A stretch of 64,000 bases of DNA from JBGPHT01 sp041484525 (GTDB taxonomy: Bacteria > Acidobacteriota > Terriglobia > Bryobacterales > Bryobacteraceae), in NCBI GenBank assembly GCA_041484525.1, contig JBGPHT010000007.1, positions 1-64,000 of the forward strand, in the 5' to 3' direction. Below, piece after piece: positions 43,427 through 52,154 of this stretch; position 1 is the stretch's first letter; the number at the start of each line of letters is the position of its first letter. A model generated the notes under the pieces. The model saw only the letters and a program-made list of their open reading frames with translations. It was not told the DNA's origin and searched no databases. A program made the translations under genes and the position numbers.

Positions 43427-44035
43427 TCACGCTGCTCGCCGATGCGAAGGCTCCGACACGCCGGGCCGGCCAGTTTGCCGCGCGCCGCGAATTTTGAAAG
43501 CTAGCATGACCTCAGTCGCACCCAGGATGAGGGCGTATGCGCCGATCACCCGAACCATTGCGAGAGCCCCGGCCAGCGGCCGCATCATGACCAGCAATGC
43601 GAAAATCACTGATGCCACTCCGCCGAGCACCAGCCACACCTCGCCTGGGATCTCCCGCCGCAGTCGCACGCCTTCGACAATCCTAAGAACTCCGGTCGCC
43701 AGGGCCCAGACCGCAATGAAGAAGATCACCACTATGGCCGTGATCCCGGGAGTGCGAAGCGTGACGACTCCCACGCCGATTCCTACCACTGCCTCCAGCA
43801 AAAGCAACCACCGATCGTCGCGATGGAGCCAGCCGGCGATTGCCGCAAACAAAGCGGAGGCCCCTTCGACAAGTGCATATACGCCAAACGCCAGTACCAC
43901 CGCAGCCAGAGTCCAGGCGGGCCTTGTGAAAACCAGTACGCCGAGAACGATCGCCAAGAGGCCGCGCAAAAGCAGGACCCACCAGTTTCGAACGAACAAC
44001 CCGGCAATTCCGAGAGAAGAGGTTTCTGTCGACAC
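43427..44035 (-). CDS. HdeD-family (DUF308) membrane protein
   Basis: A 202-residue inner-membrane protein with six hydrophobic helices (WWVLLLRGLLAIVLGVLVF, LAAVVLAFGVYALVEGASAL, WLLLLEAVVGIGVGVVTL, VWALATGVLRIVEGVRL, EVWLVLGGVASVIFALLVMM, VRVIGAYALILGATEVMLAF). HdeD proteins are linked to acid resistance in E. coli. The GTG at 44035 is chosen because GAGG lies 6 nt upstream; the frame is open further 5'. Confidence 0.88.
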   Translation of the reverse strand: MSTETSSLGIAGLFVRNWWVLLLRGLLAIVLGVLVFTRPAWTLAAVVLAFGVYALVEGASALFAAIAGWLHRDDRWLLLLEAVVGIGVGVVTLRTPGITAIVVIFFIAVWALATGVLRIVEGVRLRREIPGEVWLVLGGVASVIFALLVMMRPLAGALAMVRVIGAYALILGATEVMLAFKIRGARQTGRPGVSEPSHRRAA

Positions 44036-44263
44036 GGTTACCCTCCTTGGAGTACTTGCAACTCTCCATTTATGTTGATGCGAAGCCTCCAGGCCGGGCC
44101 GGAAAATATTGACAGAGTTGTACTCTAAGCCGCGCATTGGACGGATTCGGCCACTCGCAGCAGCGATTAGCCCCAAAAATTAGCACCACCTCGTGCGAAG
44201 TGCAGTCAGATTCTATCGTAAGGGGTCAAGCACAGACTTAATTAGGCATCTGTGCGAAGGACT

Positions 44264-44278
44264 GGGGGTTCGCCCCCC
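44264..44278 (+). promoter_or_regulatory. Leader hairpin with TTCG loop before the beta-barrel gene
   Basis: GGGGG-TTCG-CCCCC, about 30 bp upstream of ATG 44309, forms a short stable stem in the transcript leader. It may block or protect the ribosome site; effect unknown. Confidence 0.4.
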
Positions 44279-44308
44279 GAAATCCATTTACAGGAGATAA
44301 GTAGCAAA

Positions 44309-44950
44309 ATGAGAAAGATCATTGCGGTCATTGCCGCAGTTCCGATGTTCGCTTTGGTGGCGGCTGCCACTGATGTGCCCAGGATGGAAACCTTCCTGGG
44401 TTACAACTTTGTCCGGTTTAACCCGAACTCGGGTTACATTCCGTCCTTCAATGCGAATGGCGGAGGCGGCCAGTTCGTGTATAACTTGAACAAGTGGGTC
44501 GGCGGCGTAGTCGACATCGGTGCCGTAAGCAAGGGCACCCTCAACGGTTTCAACGTCGATACCACGGTAATTAACTTCGTGGCCGGACCGCGCATCACTT
44601 TCCACAATCATTCGCGGTTCACGCCGTTCGGCCAAGTGCTGTTCGGCGGCGCCTACTCGACAGCCAGCGCTCAGATCAGCCTGCTGCCTCTGGGTGGGGC
44701 CCTACTCCCGCCCGGAATCATTCTGCCTCCGGACGTACCCGTCTCTGCCCGCATCAATGCTTCGCATACCGGGTTCGCCATGTTTGCCGGCGGCGGCCTC
44801 GACATCAAGATCAATAAGCACATCGCTTTCCGCCCGATCGGCGCCGATTACTACCTGACTCGCCTGCCAAGTCTCTTCACGGGAGACACCACCAATCGGA
44901 ACAACTTCCGTTACTCGGCCGGCGTCAACTTCCTGTTCGGAGCGCAGTAG
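44309..44950 (+). CDS. Outer-membrane beta-barrel protein
   Basis: 213 residues starting at ATG 44309 with an AGGAG site 12 nt upstream. Signal peptide (MRKIIAVIAAVPMFALVAAA), then alternating strands characteristic of an eight-stranded barrel (RMETFLGYNFVRFNPNSGY, GQFVYNLNKWVGGVVDIGA, FRYSAGVNFLFGAQ with C-terminal aromatic-rich strand). It resembles the OmpA/OmpW-like barrels with no C-terminal domain. Followed by two hairpins, the second a clear terminator. Confidence 0.85.
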   Translation: MRKIIAVIAAVPMFALVAAATDVPRMETFLGYNFVRFNPNSGYIPSFNANGGGGQFVYNLNKWVGGVVDIGAVSKGTLNGFNVDTTVINFVAGPRITFHNHSRFTPFGQVLFGGAYSTASAQISLLPLGGALLPPGIILPPDVPVSARINASHTGFAMFAGGGLDIKINKHIAFRPIGADYYLTRLPSLFTGDTTNRNNFRYSAGVNFLFGAQ

Positions 44951-44959
44951 ATACTCCCA

Positions 44960-44994
44960 CAAACAGCGCCGGTCCTGACAGGGGGTGCTGTTTG
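44960..44994 (+). terminator. Stem-loop just after the beta-barrel gene
   Basis: An 11-bp stem (44960-44970 with 44984-44994, one G-U wobble) encloses a 13-nt loop. The bases after it are not U-rich, so it may stabilise the mRNA end rather than terminate. Confidence 0.4.
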
Positions 44995-45034
44995 GTGCGG
45001 TGTGTAACTTACCACATTGATGACCTCCTCTTTG

Positions 45035-45074
45035 ACCGGCGATTCCGTTAGTATCGAATCGCCGGTGTCTTTTT
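45035..45074 (+). terminator. Rho-independent terminator
   Basis: A perfect 10-bp stem (ACCGGCGATT at 45035-45044 with 45057-45066), a 12-nt loop and then GTCTTTTT. It is the best intrinsic terminator in the window and ends the transcript of the beta-barrel gene at 44309. Confidence 0.85.
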
Positions 45075-45260
45075 AACCTGCCCAGCCCTGACGTAGTCAA
45101 CAACTCGGATTGCGCTGCGCAAGGCCCACCGACAAACGTTTCTTGCGTCCCCTCATCCGGAACCAGCATCTGGATTCAGCGACCTCTAACCGCGATAACA
45201 CGGATCAGCAGGGTAATCATTAAGACATTTACTTTTGGCCGGACACTGTTTTTGTGAACG

Positions 45261-45440
45261 ATGTCGGCGGCATGCGGTTTCGCACAGACGCCGGCCACCA
45301 ATCCGCAGGAATTGAAAGCAAAGCTTCAACAACTTGAAGGAATGATGCGGAGCCTGCAAGGCGAGATTGCGGCGGTAGAACAGGCGCAGAAAGCTCCGGG
45401 CACGCCGATGTCGTCGGCCCCATCTAGTCTAGCCGAGGTA
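45261..45440 (+). pseudogene. N-terminal fragment of an exported coiled-coil or porin-like protein
   Basis: The plus strand encodes the end of a signal peptide (CGFAQTPATN) and a short coiled coil (QELKAKLQQLEGMMRSLQGE) like the N-termini of some phosphate-selective or DUF3494-type outer-membrane proteins. No matching body follows in any frame to 45770. The start is unclear. The rest of 45075-45770 shows no gene. Confidence 0.35.
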
Positions 45441-45770
45441 GCGCTCCCGGTAAGCCCGCTTCCGCTCCCCCGGAGTATCACCCGTTATGGCCGTACAACC
45501 ATGCGCTGCATGGCCGTCCCAGCCCCAAGGCCACCGCACGAATCTTTTCTGCTGGCATGCCGGCACAATCGATCCCGACCCTCAGCAGCCGGAGTCCCGG
45601 CGGTTGTTGTCTCTAGCCGGAATTCCTTAGTAGCCTGGCCGTGGGAGCTGCGTGTTAGTGTGACGGGTGTTGAAGCAATACTTGCGGGATCGGTTCCTTT
45701 AAAGTCCAGCCCTCGATATCTCGTACGGCCGGATCTTGCGGGGCTACATCGCGACGGATCGCAAACCGCC

Positions 45771-46644
45771 TTAATTATTCCCAAGCAGCCCAACAAATGC
45801 ATCGAATGCATCTTCGCCGTTGGCTGAATTACCAAAGCCATCCTCGATGTTGGCCGCCAAATCTGCCTGAAGCACAATCGCCCTACGTTCGCACCAGGAC
45901 AGGATCGTGCGCGCTTGGCTACTCCTGCCTTCGCGGCTGCGCTTTCCGAAACCGCGTGAGAGACCAAGGTGGCCGTAGGTCTCGGCTGGATAAGCTTCCA
46001 GGACAGTAATACCAGGTGATGCCAAAAGCACTGGAAGCTCCCCGTCAAATGGCCAGATCGAGATGGACCGGCTGCGAACTGCCGGCGCGAGCAGGTCCCG
46101 CCAGCCCTGGATCGCCGCCCGCCCAACCTGATTTGCCCCAAGGGTCCAAAAGATCGCATGCGTTGCCGCGCATGGCGGTCCGGCGATCACACCGCCGCAG
46201 GAGTTCCTCCGCATAGCGCAAACCCAGCCCGTCTAGGAGTTGTTGCTTTCTAGTGCCACCAGGCGTGCTTGGATAGAACGGCCGGGCCAACGAGATTTCG
46301 TCCGGCCTGGCGGCGGGATTGTAGAAGTCGGCCCACCGGCCGTTTCCCAGACACAGCAACATTTCGGGAAAGCGTCCAAACCCAGCTCTCTCGGCGTAGG
46401 CTCGCGGCACTCCGATCGGGAAATCGAAGCCGGCCAGTATTGCCCCGGCGGGCACCTTTTCGCGCAATCGAGAGAAAAACGAATCTGTGTTCCCGACTGG
46501 TATCGGTCCGGCCGCCTCATAGGAACCTTTAGACGACAATTGTGCGGCCGCAAGCCATCGCTTGCGGGCACTAGTGCTCCAATCGCAATGAACGATCAGC
46601 TCCGGTTTCACGACAAGTCCACTGTATCGCACCGCCAATACCAT
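45771..46644 (-). pseudogene. DUF429-like protein split by a frameshift
   Basis: Two minus-strand frames together form one protein. The first (from about 46644) has ELIVHCDWSTSARKRW, GAILAGFDFPIGVPRAYAE and WADFYNPAARPDEISLARPF; the second continues as FWTLGANQVGRAAIQGWRDL then SISIWPFDGELPVLL, VLEAYPAETYGHLGL. The switch is at the run 46148-46151 (CTTTTGG on the transcript), and needs a +1 or -2 change. The protein family with the Asp-rich VHCDWS start is uncharacterised. Confidence 0.65.
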
Positions 46645-46709
46645 GACGTGTGCCCTGCCGTCCTGAACGGCGGGTCACAGGAGAATCGGTGAACAGTATT
46701 AGTCCCAGC

Positions 46710-47801
46710 CTAATCCAGCGCCCGCCCCGTCATCCGGCGCAATAGATCCTCATAAGCCCGCGTCACTGCTTCCCACGAATACCGTTCGCGCACGCGAGCC
46801 ACTGCCCGCTCGCGGAGAGCCTCGCGATCGCTCTCCGACATTCCCAGCGCCAGTTCCAGCTTCGCCCCCAGATCGTCCGCATCAAAAGGTATGCCCGCAT
46901 CGCTCGCCACTTCCGCATTCTCAGCCGTATTGCGGTAAAGCACGAGCGCGCCGCGGCCCATGGCTTCGATCAGCGCAGGATGCGTCCCTCCCACTTCCGT
47001 CGCGTGGATGTAGGCGAAGCAATGCGAGCCCAGCTCGTGATACCGTGCGCCGTAGATGGCGCCGGGAATTACGATGCGCGGATCGGCGGTCGCGCGCACT
47101 CGGCGGATATAGTCATGCGCGTACGGCGCATCGCCGACCAGCGCCAACTTCATCGGCGTGCGCACTTTTTCGAACGCCTCGCGGACTTCGAGCGGATGAT
47201 TCTCGGGCTCCATGCGGCTCACATAGAGGAAGTAGCGGCCCGCCTCCAGGCCGAGTTCCGCCAGGGCGCCCGCGCCCGATACCTTGCCGGTTTCCGCGCC
47301 GTAGGGAATGAAAGTGCTGTTCTTGCCATAGCGCTCGCGATAATAATCCTGGATGGCGCGCGCGTCCGTCACCACGACAGTGGGACAGAATGTAGCCAGC
47401 CATTCGGACGCGAGATACCACGTCTTCGCGAGGCGATTCCACTTCTTGCGATTGCGCTCGAGACCGTCCACGTTGAGCGCCACTGGCATGCCGAAGATTC
47501 GCGGCCACAGCGTAAAGACGGCGTTGGCGCCGTTGCAGTAGAGGGCGGCATCCACGCGATGCGCCAGCAGGTGCAGCGTCGAGACGAAGGTGTGGGCCAG
47601 GGTATCGAAATATTTGTGCCGGATCGTGGGGAGATATTGGAGCCTGACACCGCGGTAGCGCGGCTCGGGAAAACGCTCGCGGCAGTAAACCGTGACCTCG
47701 TGGCCGCGCGCAACCAGACGTGTGGAAAGCTCCTCCGCAAAGGTCTCGAACCCGCCGTAATTGGCCGGTATGCCCCGCGTGCCGAGGAGCGCGATGCGCA
47801 T
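46710..47801 (-). CDS. Family 4 glycosyltransferase with DUF1972 domain
   Basis: A 363-residue GT-B enzyme. The DUF1972 N-terminal domain is clear (MRIALLGTRGIPANYGGFET, PVALNVDGLERNRKKW), and the C-terminal GT4 domain has YVSRMEPENHPLEV, and the EX7E-like AYIHATEVGGTHPALIEAMG (the acidic pair). DUF1972 glycosyltransferases are usually beta-1,4-rhamnosyl or galactosyl transferases of surface polysaccharide clusters. Last gene of the operon; it starts 3 bp after the preceding GT2 gene. Confidence 0.92.
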   Translation of the reverse strand: MRIALLGTRGIPANYGGFETFAEELSTRLVARGHEVTVYCRERFPEPRYRGVRLQYLPTIRHKYFDTLAHTFVSTLHLLAHRVDAALYCNGANAVFTLWPRIFGMPVALNVDGLERNRKKWNRLAKTWYLASEWLATFCPTVVVTDARAIQDYYRERYGKNSTFIPYGAETGKVSGAGALAELGLEAGRYFLYVSRMEPENHPLEVREAFEKVRTPMKLALVGDAPYAHDYIRRVRATADPRIVIPGAIYGARYHELGSHCFAYIHATEVGGTHPALIEAMGRGALVLYRNTAENAEVASDAGIPFDADDLGAKLELALGMSESDREALRERAVARVRERYSWEAVTRAYEDLLRRMTGRALD

Positions 47802-47804
47802 GGC

Positions 47805-48875
47805 CTAATGGCCGGCGAAAAAGGTGTCGGACCCCATCTTCACCGAGCGGGCGAGCCCGCGCGCCATCTTCTTCGGAGCCTGCTTGCTGACGGGCGCGTA
47901 CTGGAACCAGCTCGCCATGTAGGCGTGGTCCACGCGCCGGCTGGCCTGGATCAGGCGGCGCTTGGCATACACGCGCTTCAGGTTTTTGCCGAGGAACCAG
48001 AAAGCCTTCAGCGACGTGTGCTCCCACAGCAGGCAGCACAGCACCACCAGGGTGTCGCGCGCGGTGATGGAAAACCAGTTGCGCCGGTAGAGGTCCGGAG
48101 AAATGTTCTTGATGCGCATCAGGAAGCGATTCTTCACTGAATGCATGTTAATCGCGGGCGGCAGCGCGCGGCGATTGCCGGGCAGCACCTTGCGGACGTG
48201 ATAGCCGCGCGCGTAAGGCACGTAGAGGCACTGCCAGCCCATCAATTGCGAGCGCCACGCGACATCGGCATCTTCCCGGTAGACGAAGAAATCCGTGTCG
48301 AAGAATTCGCCGTCGAGCGAGATGTCGTCGATCATGGCGCGGCGATAGAGCGCGGCCGCGGCAGTCGCGCCGAACACGTATTCGTATTGCAGGTAGTGAC
48401 CGTTATCCACTTCCTGGCTGCCGCGGTCGAGGTGCCGCAGCATCGGGTTGAAGTAGATGCCGGTGGAATCCACGACGGGCTTTTCGGGAATCTCGAAGTG
48501 CGCCGTCATGGTCAGCAGCTTGCCGCAGACGGCGCCGATCTTGCAATCGAACTGCCCGGCGTCCACCAGTGCCTGGATGAAGTTCGGCAGCAGCAGCACG
48601 TCGGGATTGAGCGTCAGCACCCAATCGCCGTTCGAGCGCTTGATGGCCTGATTCTGCGCCGCCGCGAACCCGGCGTTTTCCTCGTTGTAGTAGACCTGGC
48701 AGCGATCTTCGAACTGCTCGAGGATGTCGATGGTGCCATCGGTGGACGCGTTGTCCACGACGATGATCTCCATGTTCGGGTACTTCTGCGCCAGCACCGA
48801 TTCCAGACAGCGCTTGATAAAACGGCCGCTGTCGTATGTGACTATCGTGACGGAGACGAATTCGTTGTGCACCAT
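47805..48875 (-). CDS. Family 2 glycosyltransferase (rhamnosyltransferase-like)
   Basis: A 356-residue GT-A enzyme. It has VSVTIVTYDSGRFIKRCLES, EIIVVDNASTDGTID, and the donor/metal region WVLTLNPDVLLLPNF; a conserved DADVAWRSQLMGW block (the ED-type catalytic motif) comes later. The hydrophobic C-terminal region may bind membrane. It starts at ATG 48875 inside a frame that also has an upstream TTG. Downstream neighbour is the GT4 gene. Confidence 0.92.
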   Translation of the reverse strand: MVHNEFVSVTIVTYDSGRFIKRCLESVLAQKYPNMEIIVVDNASTDGTIDILEQFEDRCQVYYNEENAGFAAAQNQAIKRSNGDWVLTLNPDVLLLPNFIQALVDAGQFDCKIGAVCGKLLTMTAHFEIPEKPVVDSTGIYFNPMLRHLDRGSQEVDNGHYLQYEYVFGATAAAALYRRAMIDDISLDGEFFDTDFFVYREDADVAWRSQLMGWQCLYVPYARGYHVRKVLPGNRRALPPAINMHSVKNRFLMRIKNISPDLYRRNWFSITARDTLVVLCCLLWEHTSLKAFWFLGKNLKRVYAKRRLIQASRRVDHAYMASWFQYAPVSKQAPKKMARGLARSVKMGSDTFFAGH

Positions 48876-48921
48876 GAACAAGAACCTGAATGGTCGAACT
48901 CTTTGTACATCCGTTTATTTC

Positions 48922-49863
48922 CTAGGCCTCTAGCCCGGAGGCAACCGCTTCCTCCCGCCAGCCGAACCAAAAGCACCCGGCGGCGAGCCGCACAATATTT
49001 CCGTAGACTGCCAAGGGCTGCAGGCTCCGATGCCAGACGACTTCAACTACAGTCCGCAAACAGGAGCCGGCTACAACTGCCAGGCACACCGTCCGAAATG
49101 CGCTTGGACGAAAGTGCTTGGCGGAATACCTAAGTAAACTACCATACCAACAAAACTGCCGCATCTCTACCGGTAACTGCGAAATCGAGTGTGCCCCCGT
49201 ATGTTTTGCAACAGCGTCCGGTACGTACTGCAGCAAAAATCCCCGTGCCGCTGCCCGCCGGCAGAAGTCGACATCTTCGAACCAGAGGGGGAAGAAACTC
49301 TCGTCGAATCCCCCCAATTCCTGCCAGACCGACCGGCGGATCATGAGAAACGCACCCGCCGGCTGGTCTACCGCGAATCGCCGCGAGTAATCCAGCCCCA
49401 AACCGCGATACCTTCGATTTACCGGATTGTTCGGCCAGATGCGGTTGAGCAATAGAGCTTCCAAAACCAGGGTTGCCGGCGTAGGAAATCCCCTCACCAT
49501 GAATCCGACCTGCGGTTTCCCTTTTTCATCCAGCAGGCATCCTCCGGCGCCGGCCACGCGCGGCTGCCGGCAAGCCTCCAGCAGCGGCTCCAGGCTGCTT
49601 TGTAGTACTGCATCCGGATTTAAGACCAGAACATATTCGCAGTTCAATACAGCAAAACCTTGATTCACCGCCGCCGCGAAGCCACGATTGGTGGGATTTG
49701 CCACAAGGCGCACTCCGCGCCGCGAGGTTTCGGCCGCGGTGGCATCGGACGATGCGTTGTCCACCACCACGACTTCGGCGCCGCTCGCGACCGCCGCATC
49801 GAGGCATGCCCCGATTTCGGCAGCGGAATTATACGTGACGATGACGATTCCGGCGTCCGGCAT
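48922..49863 (-). CDS. Family 2 glycosyltransferase
   Basis: A 313-residue WbbL-like enzyme. Motifs: AGIVIVTYNSAAEIGACLDA, VVVVDNASSDATAAE, RGFAAAVNQGFAVLNCEYVL, VLNPDAVLQ (DxD-like), and WFEDVDFCRRAAARGFLL, which is the conserved ED(V)D box. The C-terminus carries one or two hydrophobic stretches near FRTVCLAVVAGSCLRTV. It begins 3 bp after the previous gene in the operon. Confidence 0.92.
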   Translation of the reverse strand: MPDAGIVIVTYNSAAEIGACLDAAVASGAEVVVVDNASSDATAAETSRRGVRLVANPTNRGFAAAVNQGFAVLNCEYVLVLNPDAVLQSSLEPLLEACRQPRVAGAGGCLLDEKGKPQVGFMVRGFPTPATLVLEALLLNRIWPNNPVNRRYRGLGLDYSRRFAVDQPAGAFLMIRRSVWQELGGFDESFFPLWFEDVDFCRRAAARGFLLQYVPDAVAKHTGAHSISQLPVEMRQFCWYGSLLRYSAKHFRPSAFRTVCLAVVAGSCLRTVVEVVWHRSLQPLAVYGNIVRLAAGCFWFGWREEAVASGLEA

Positions 49864-49866
49864 GTG

Positions 49867-50859
49867 TCACTTTGTCCCACCCCTGGTCAGTAGAAAGTAC
49901 ATCTTCCAATATGTATCGAAGCCCGTGGCCGCCTGAATCTCGCGAATGGAGCGCTCGTTCGATTCGAGGAAAAATCCCAGTACGTTCTGGTCGATGGGCG
50001 TCGAGGTCTGGCGCGCCGCGTGGAAACGGCGAAGGCCCTCCCACTTGCCGCGCAAGCATGCGATGCCCGCGCCATGCCGCAACGCCAGCGCGCCCCAGAG
50101 TGTCTGCGCCACCACCGCCGGCCACAGATGAGGCGCCAGTGCCGGGTAGTGGCGCGCCAGCAGCAGAACCTGATTGCGGGCGATGTGCCGGACGGTTTCG
50201 GGATGCCAGCGGCCGAGCGCCGCGCTGCCACGGTGCCACGCAATCGCGGTGGGGACGTACAGGCCCGAGAGTTTGCGCGCGGCGCAGCGCATGCCGAAAT
50301 CGACGTCTTCGAGATACGATTCGAAGCTGGTCTCGAGCCGGCCCACGCGGCGGAAAAGTTCGGCGCGGAAGAGCGCGGCCGTCCAGGGCGCGGACCAGAT
50401 CGGTCGCGGAGCCGCGAACGAGGGGCCGTCGGTCCGGCCGCTGCCGGCACGCCAGGGAGTAGCTCCGCGGCAGACCAAATCGAACGTGGCGTCGATCGAA
50501 TCGGTAGTTCCGGCGGCCAGGATTTTGCCCGTTGCGAACCAGGCCTCAGGCGATTCGGCGGCGGTGTGGAGCACGTCGAAATAGTCGGGCGCCAGTTCCA
50601 CGTCGCTGTTGAGAACGGCCACCCACTCACCGCGGCTCTCTTCGATCCCGCGGTTCACCGCCGCCGCGAAGCCCGCGTTGCGGCCCATCGGAATCACGCG
50701 CGCGCCGCGCTCGCGGGCCAGGTCGGGCGCGCCATCGGTGGAGCCGTTATCCACCACCAGCAACTCGGCGGCGGCGAGCGTCTGCCGCTCCAGACTGGCG
50801 ATCAGCTTCTCGAGCAAGGGGCGGCCGTTCCAGACGGGCACGATGGCGCTGATGCTCAT
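49867..50859 (-). CDS. Family 2 glycosyltransferase
   Basis: A 330-residue enzyme from ATG 50859. It contains MSISAIVPVWNGRPLLEKLI, ELLVVDNGSTDGAPDLARE, GFAAAVNRGIEESRGEWV, VLNSDVELAPDYFD and the LEDVDFGMRCAA box. The C-terminal region binds the acceptor and includes helices near HLWPAVVAQTLWGALAL. The start overlaps the stop codon of the preceding gene by 4 bp (ATGA). Confidence 0.92.
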   Translation of the reverse strand: MSISAIVPVWNGRPLLEKLIASLERQTLAAAELLVVDNGSTDGAPDLARERGARVIPMGRNAGFAAAVNRGIEESRGEWVAVLNSDVELAPDYFDVLHTAAESPEAWFATGKILAAGTTDSIDATFDLVCRGATPWRAGSGRTDGPSFAAPRPIWSAPWTAALFRAELFRRVGRLETSFESYLEDVDFGMRCAARKLSGLYVPTAIAWHRGSAALGRWHPETVRHIARNQVLLLARHYPALAPHLWPAVVAQTLWGALALRHGAGIACLRGKWEGLRRFHAARQTSTPIDQNVLGFFLESNERSIREIQAATGFDTYWKMYFLLTRGGTK

Positions 50860-51530
50860 CGGAAGAAGCGCTTCTTCGCCAGAAATACGAGGTTGGTAAA
50901 TCCGTCGCGCCACGCGTTCAATTTCGTTTCACCGAGGCGCGAGGAGTATTGGATGGAGATTTCGCCGAACCGGATGCGGGGGCTCAGCAGCGCTTCGATC
51001 TTGATCTCTTCGGAAAACGACATGCCGTCCGATTCCAGCTTCATCTCCTTAAGGATGGAGCGCCGGAACACCCACATGCCGGACTGCGAGTCGCGCACCC
51101 AGCGAAAGAACAGCAGCGTCATGGCGAGCGAGAGCACCAGGTTGCCGAACTTGTTCTTGAAGCTCATGGCGCGCTCGTCGCGCACCGGAAAGCGGGAAGC
51201 GTTCAGGAAATCGACGTTCAGATGCAGGAAGGCCTCGATCAGGTAGGAGAGGGCATCGACGGGGTAGCTGTGGTCGCCGTCGAGGGTCACGATGAGGTCG
51301 CCGGTGGCCACCGCAAATCCGCGCTTGTAGCTGCGGCCGTAGCCGCGGACGTCTTCGCGGATCACTTTGGCGCCGAGGGAGGCGGCCACGTCGGAGGTGC
51401 GATCGGAGGAATTGTTGTCGACCACGATGGTTTCGTCGACGAAATCCGGCATGGCGCGCAGGACTCCCTCGATGCCCTGCTCCTCGTTGAGGCAGGGGAT
51501 GACCACGGTTATGGACTGGCCTTTATACAT
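50856..51530 (-). CDS. Family 2 glycosyltransferase of the polyprenol-phosphate (DPM1-like) type
   Basis: A short 224-residue GT2 beginning YKGQSITVVIPCLNEEQGIE, with IVVDNNSSDRTSDVA, REDVRGYGRSYKRGFAVATG, LIVTLDGDHSYPVDAL (DxD motif) and a weak hydrophobic segment (LVLSLAMTLLFFRWV) but no long C-terminal membrane part. Such enzymes load a sugar on undecaprenyl phosphate. It is the first gene of this block, and lies next to a divergent plus-strand gene, so it needs its own promoter in 51531-51595. Confidence 0.9.
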   Translation of the reverse strand: MYKGQSITVVIPCLNEEQGIEGVLRAMPDFVDETIVVDNNSSDRTSDVAASLGAKVIREDVRGYGRSYKRGFAVATGDLIVTLDGDHSYPVDALSYLIEAFLHLNVDFLNASRFPVRDERAMSFKNKFGNLVLSLAMTLLFFRWVRDSQSGMWVFRRSILKEMKLESDGMSFSEEIKIEALLSPRIRFGEISIQYSSRLGETKLNAWRDGFTNLVFLAKKRFFR

Positions 51531-51595
51531 GGGCCGACTTTTTGCCGGGCTGGCGCGTCATTAAGGAATCAGGAGCGGCGCGCAGGCTTGATACC

Positions 51596-52147
51596 ATGAT
51601 GAGAATGAAGCAATTGCTTTTCCTTTTGTCCGGTTTCGCCGGGCTGGCCGCGGCTGCGGACCTGGCCACGGTACAGAATGTGTACGTGCTGCCGATGGCG
51701 AAGGGCTTTGACCAATATCTCGCCAACCGGCTGTACGGCGGACATCTTTTCCAGGTTGTGACCGACCCGAAACGGGCTGACGCGGTTTTCACGGATCGGC
51801 TGGGCGAGGGCTTCCAGTTCCAACTGGAGACCATTTCTCCGTCTCCCGAGGCTGAGAAGGCCGCCGAAGAAGAGAAGAAGGAAGAGAAGAAGGACGATGC
51901 CGCGGCTGCGGGCGGACTCGGAGGGCTCGGCGCCATGATCGGCGGCCAGACGGCGAACAAGGTTTCGAGTCCGGCGCTGAACTCAAGCTTCGGGCGCGCC
52001 AAAGGCACGGTGTTCCTGGTGGACGCGAAATCGCGGCAGGTGCTGTGGTCGGTGTATGAGCCGCCGAAGAATACCAGTTCGAAAGAGTTGGACCACACGG
52101 CAGGAGACATTGTAAGCCGTCTCAAGAAAGACATGGGGAAGAAGTAG
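51596..52147 (+). CDS. Exported protein of unknown function
   Basis: A 183-residue protein with a signal peptide (MKQLLFLLSGFAGLAAAAD), a beta strand region (VYVLPMAKGFDQYLANRLYG, GGHLFQVVTDPKRADAVFTD), a charged insert with EEEKKEEKKDD, a Gly-rich loop, and a C-terminal core (GTVFLVDAKSRQVLWSVYEP). The last segment and KELDHTAGDIVSRLKKDM are reminiscent of small exported acidobacterial proteins of unknown role. It runs opposite to the polysaccharide genes on both sides. ATG 51596, 51599 or 51605 are all possible. Confidence 0.7.
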   Translation: MMRMKQLLFLLSGFAGLAAAADLATVQNVYVLPMAKGFDQYLANRLYGGHLFQVVTDPKRADAVFTDRLGEGFQFQLETISPSPEAEKAAEEEKKEEKKDDAAAAGGLGGLGAMIGGQTANKVSSPALNSSFGRAKGTVFLVDAKSRQVLWSVYEPPKNTSSKELDHTAGDIVSRLKKDMGKK

Positions 52148-52154
52148 CGGTCCG

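Noticed and set aside
44951..45074. Riboswitch downstream of the beta-barrel gene
   Set aside because: The hairpins lie after the stop codon and the second is a standard terminator; no aptamer-like core is seen.
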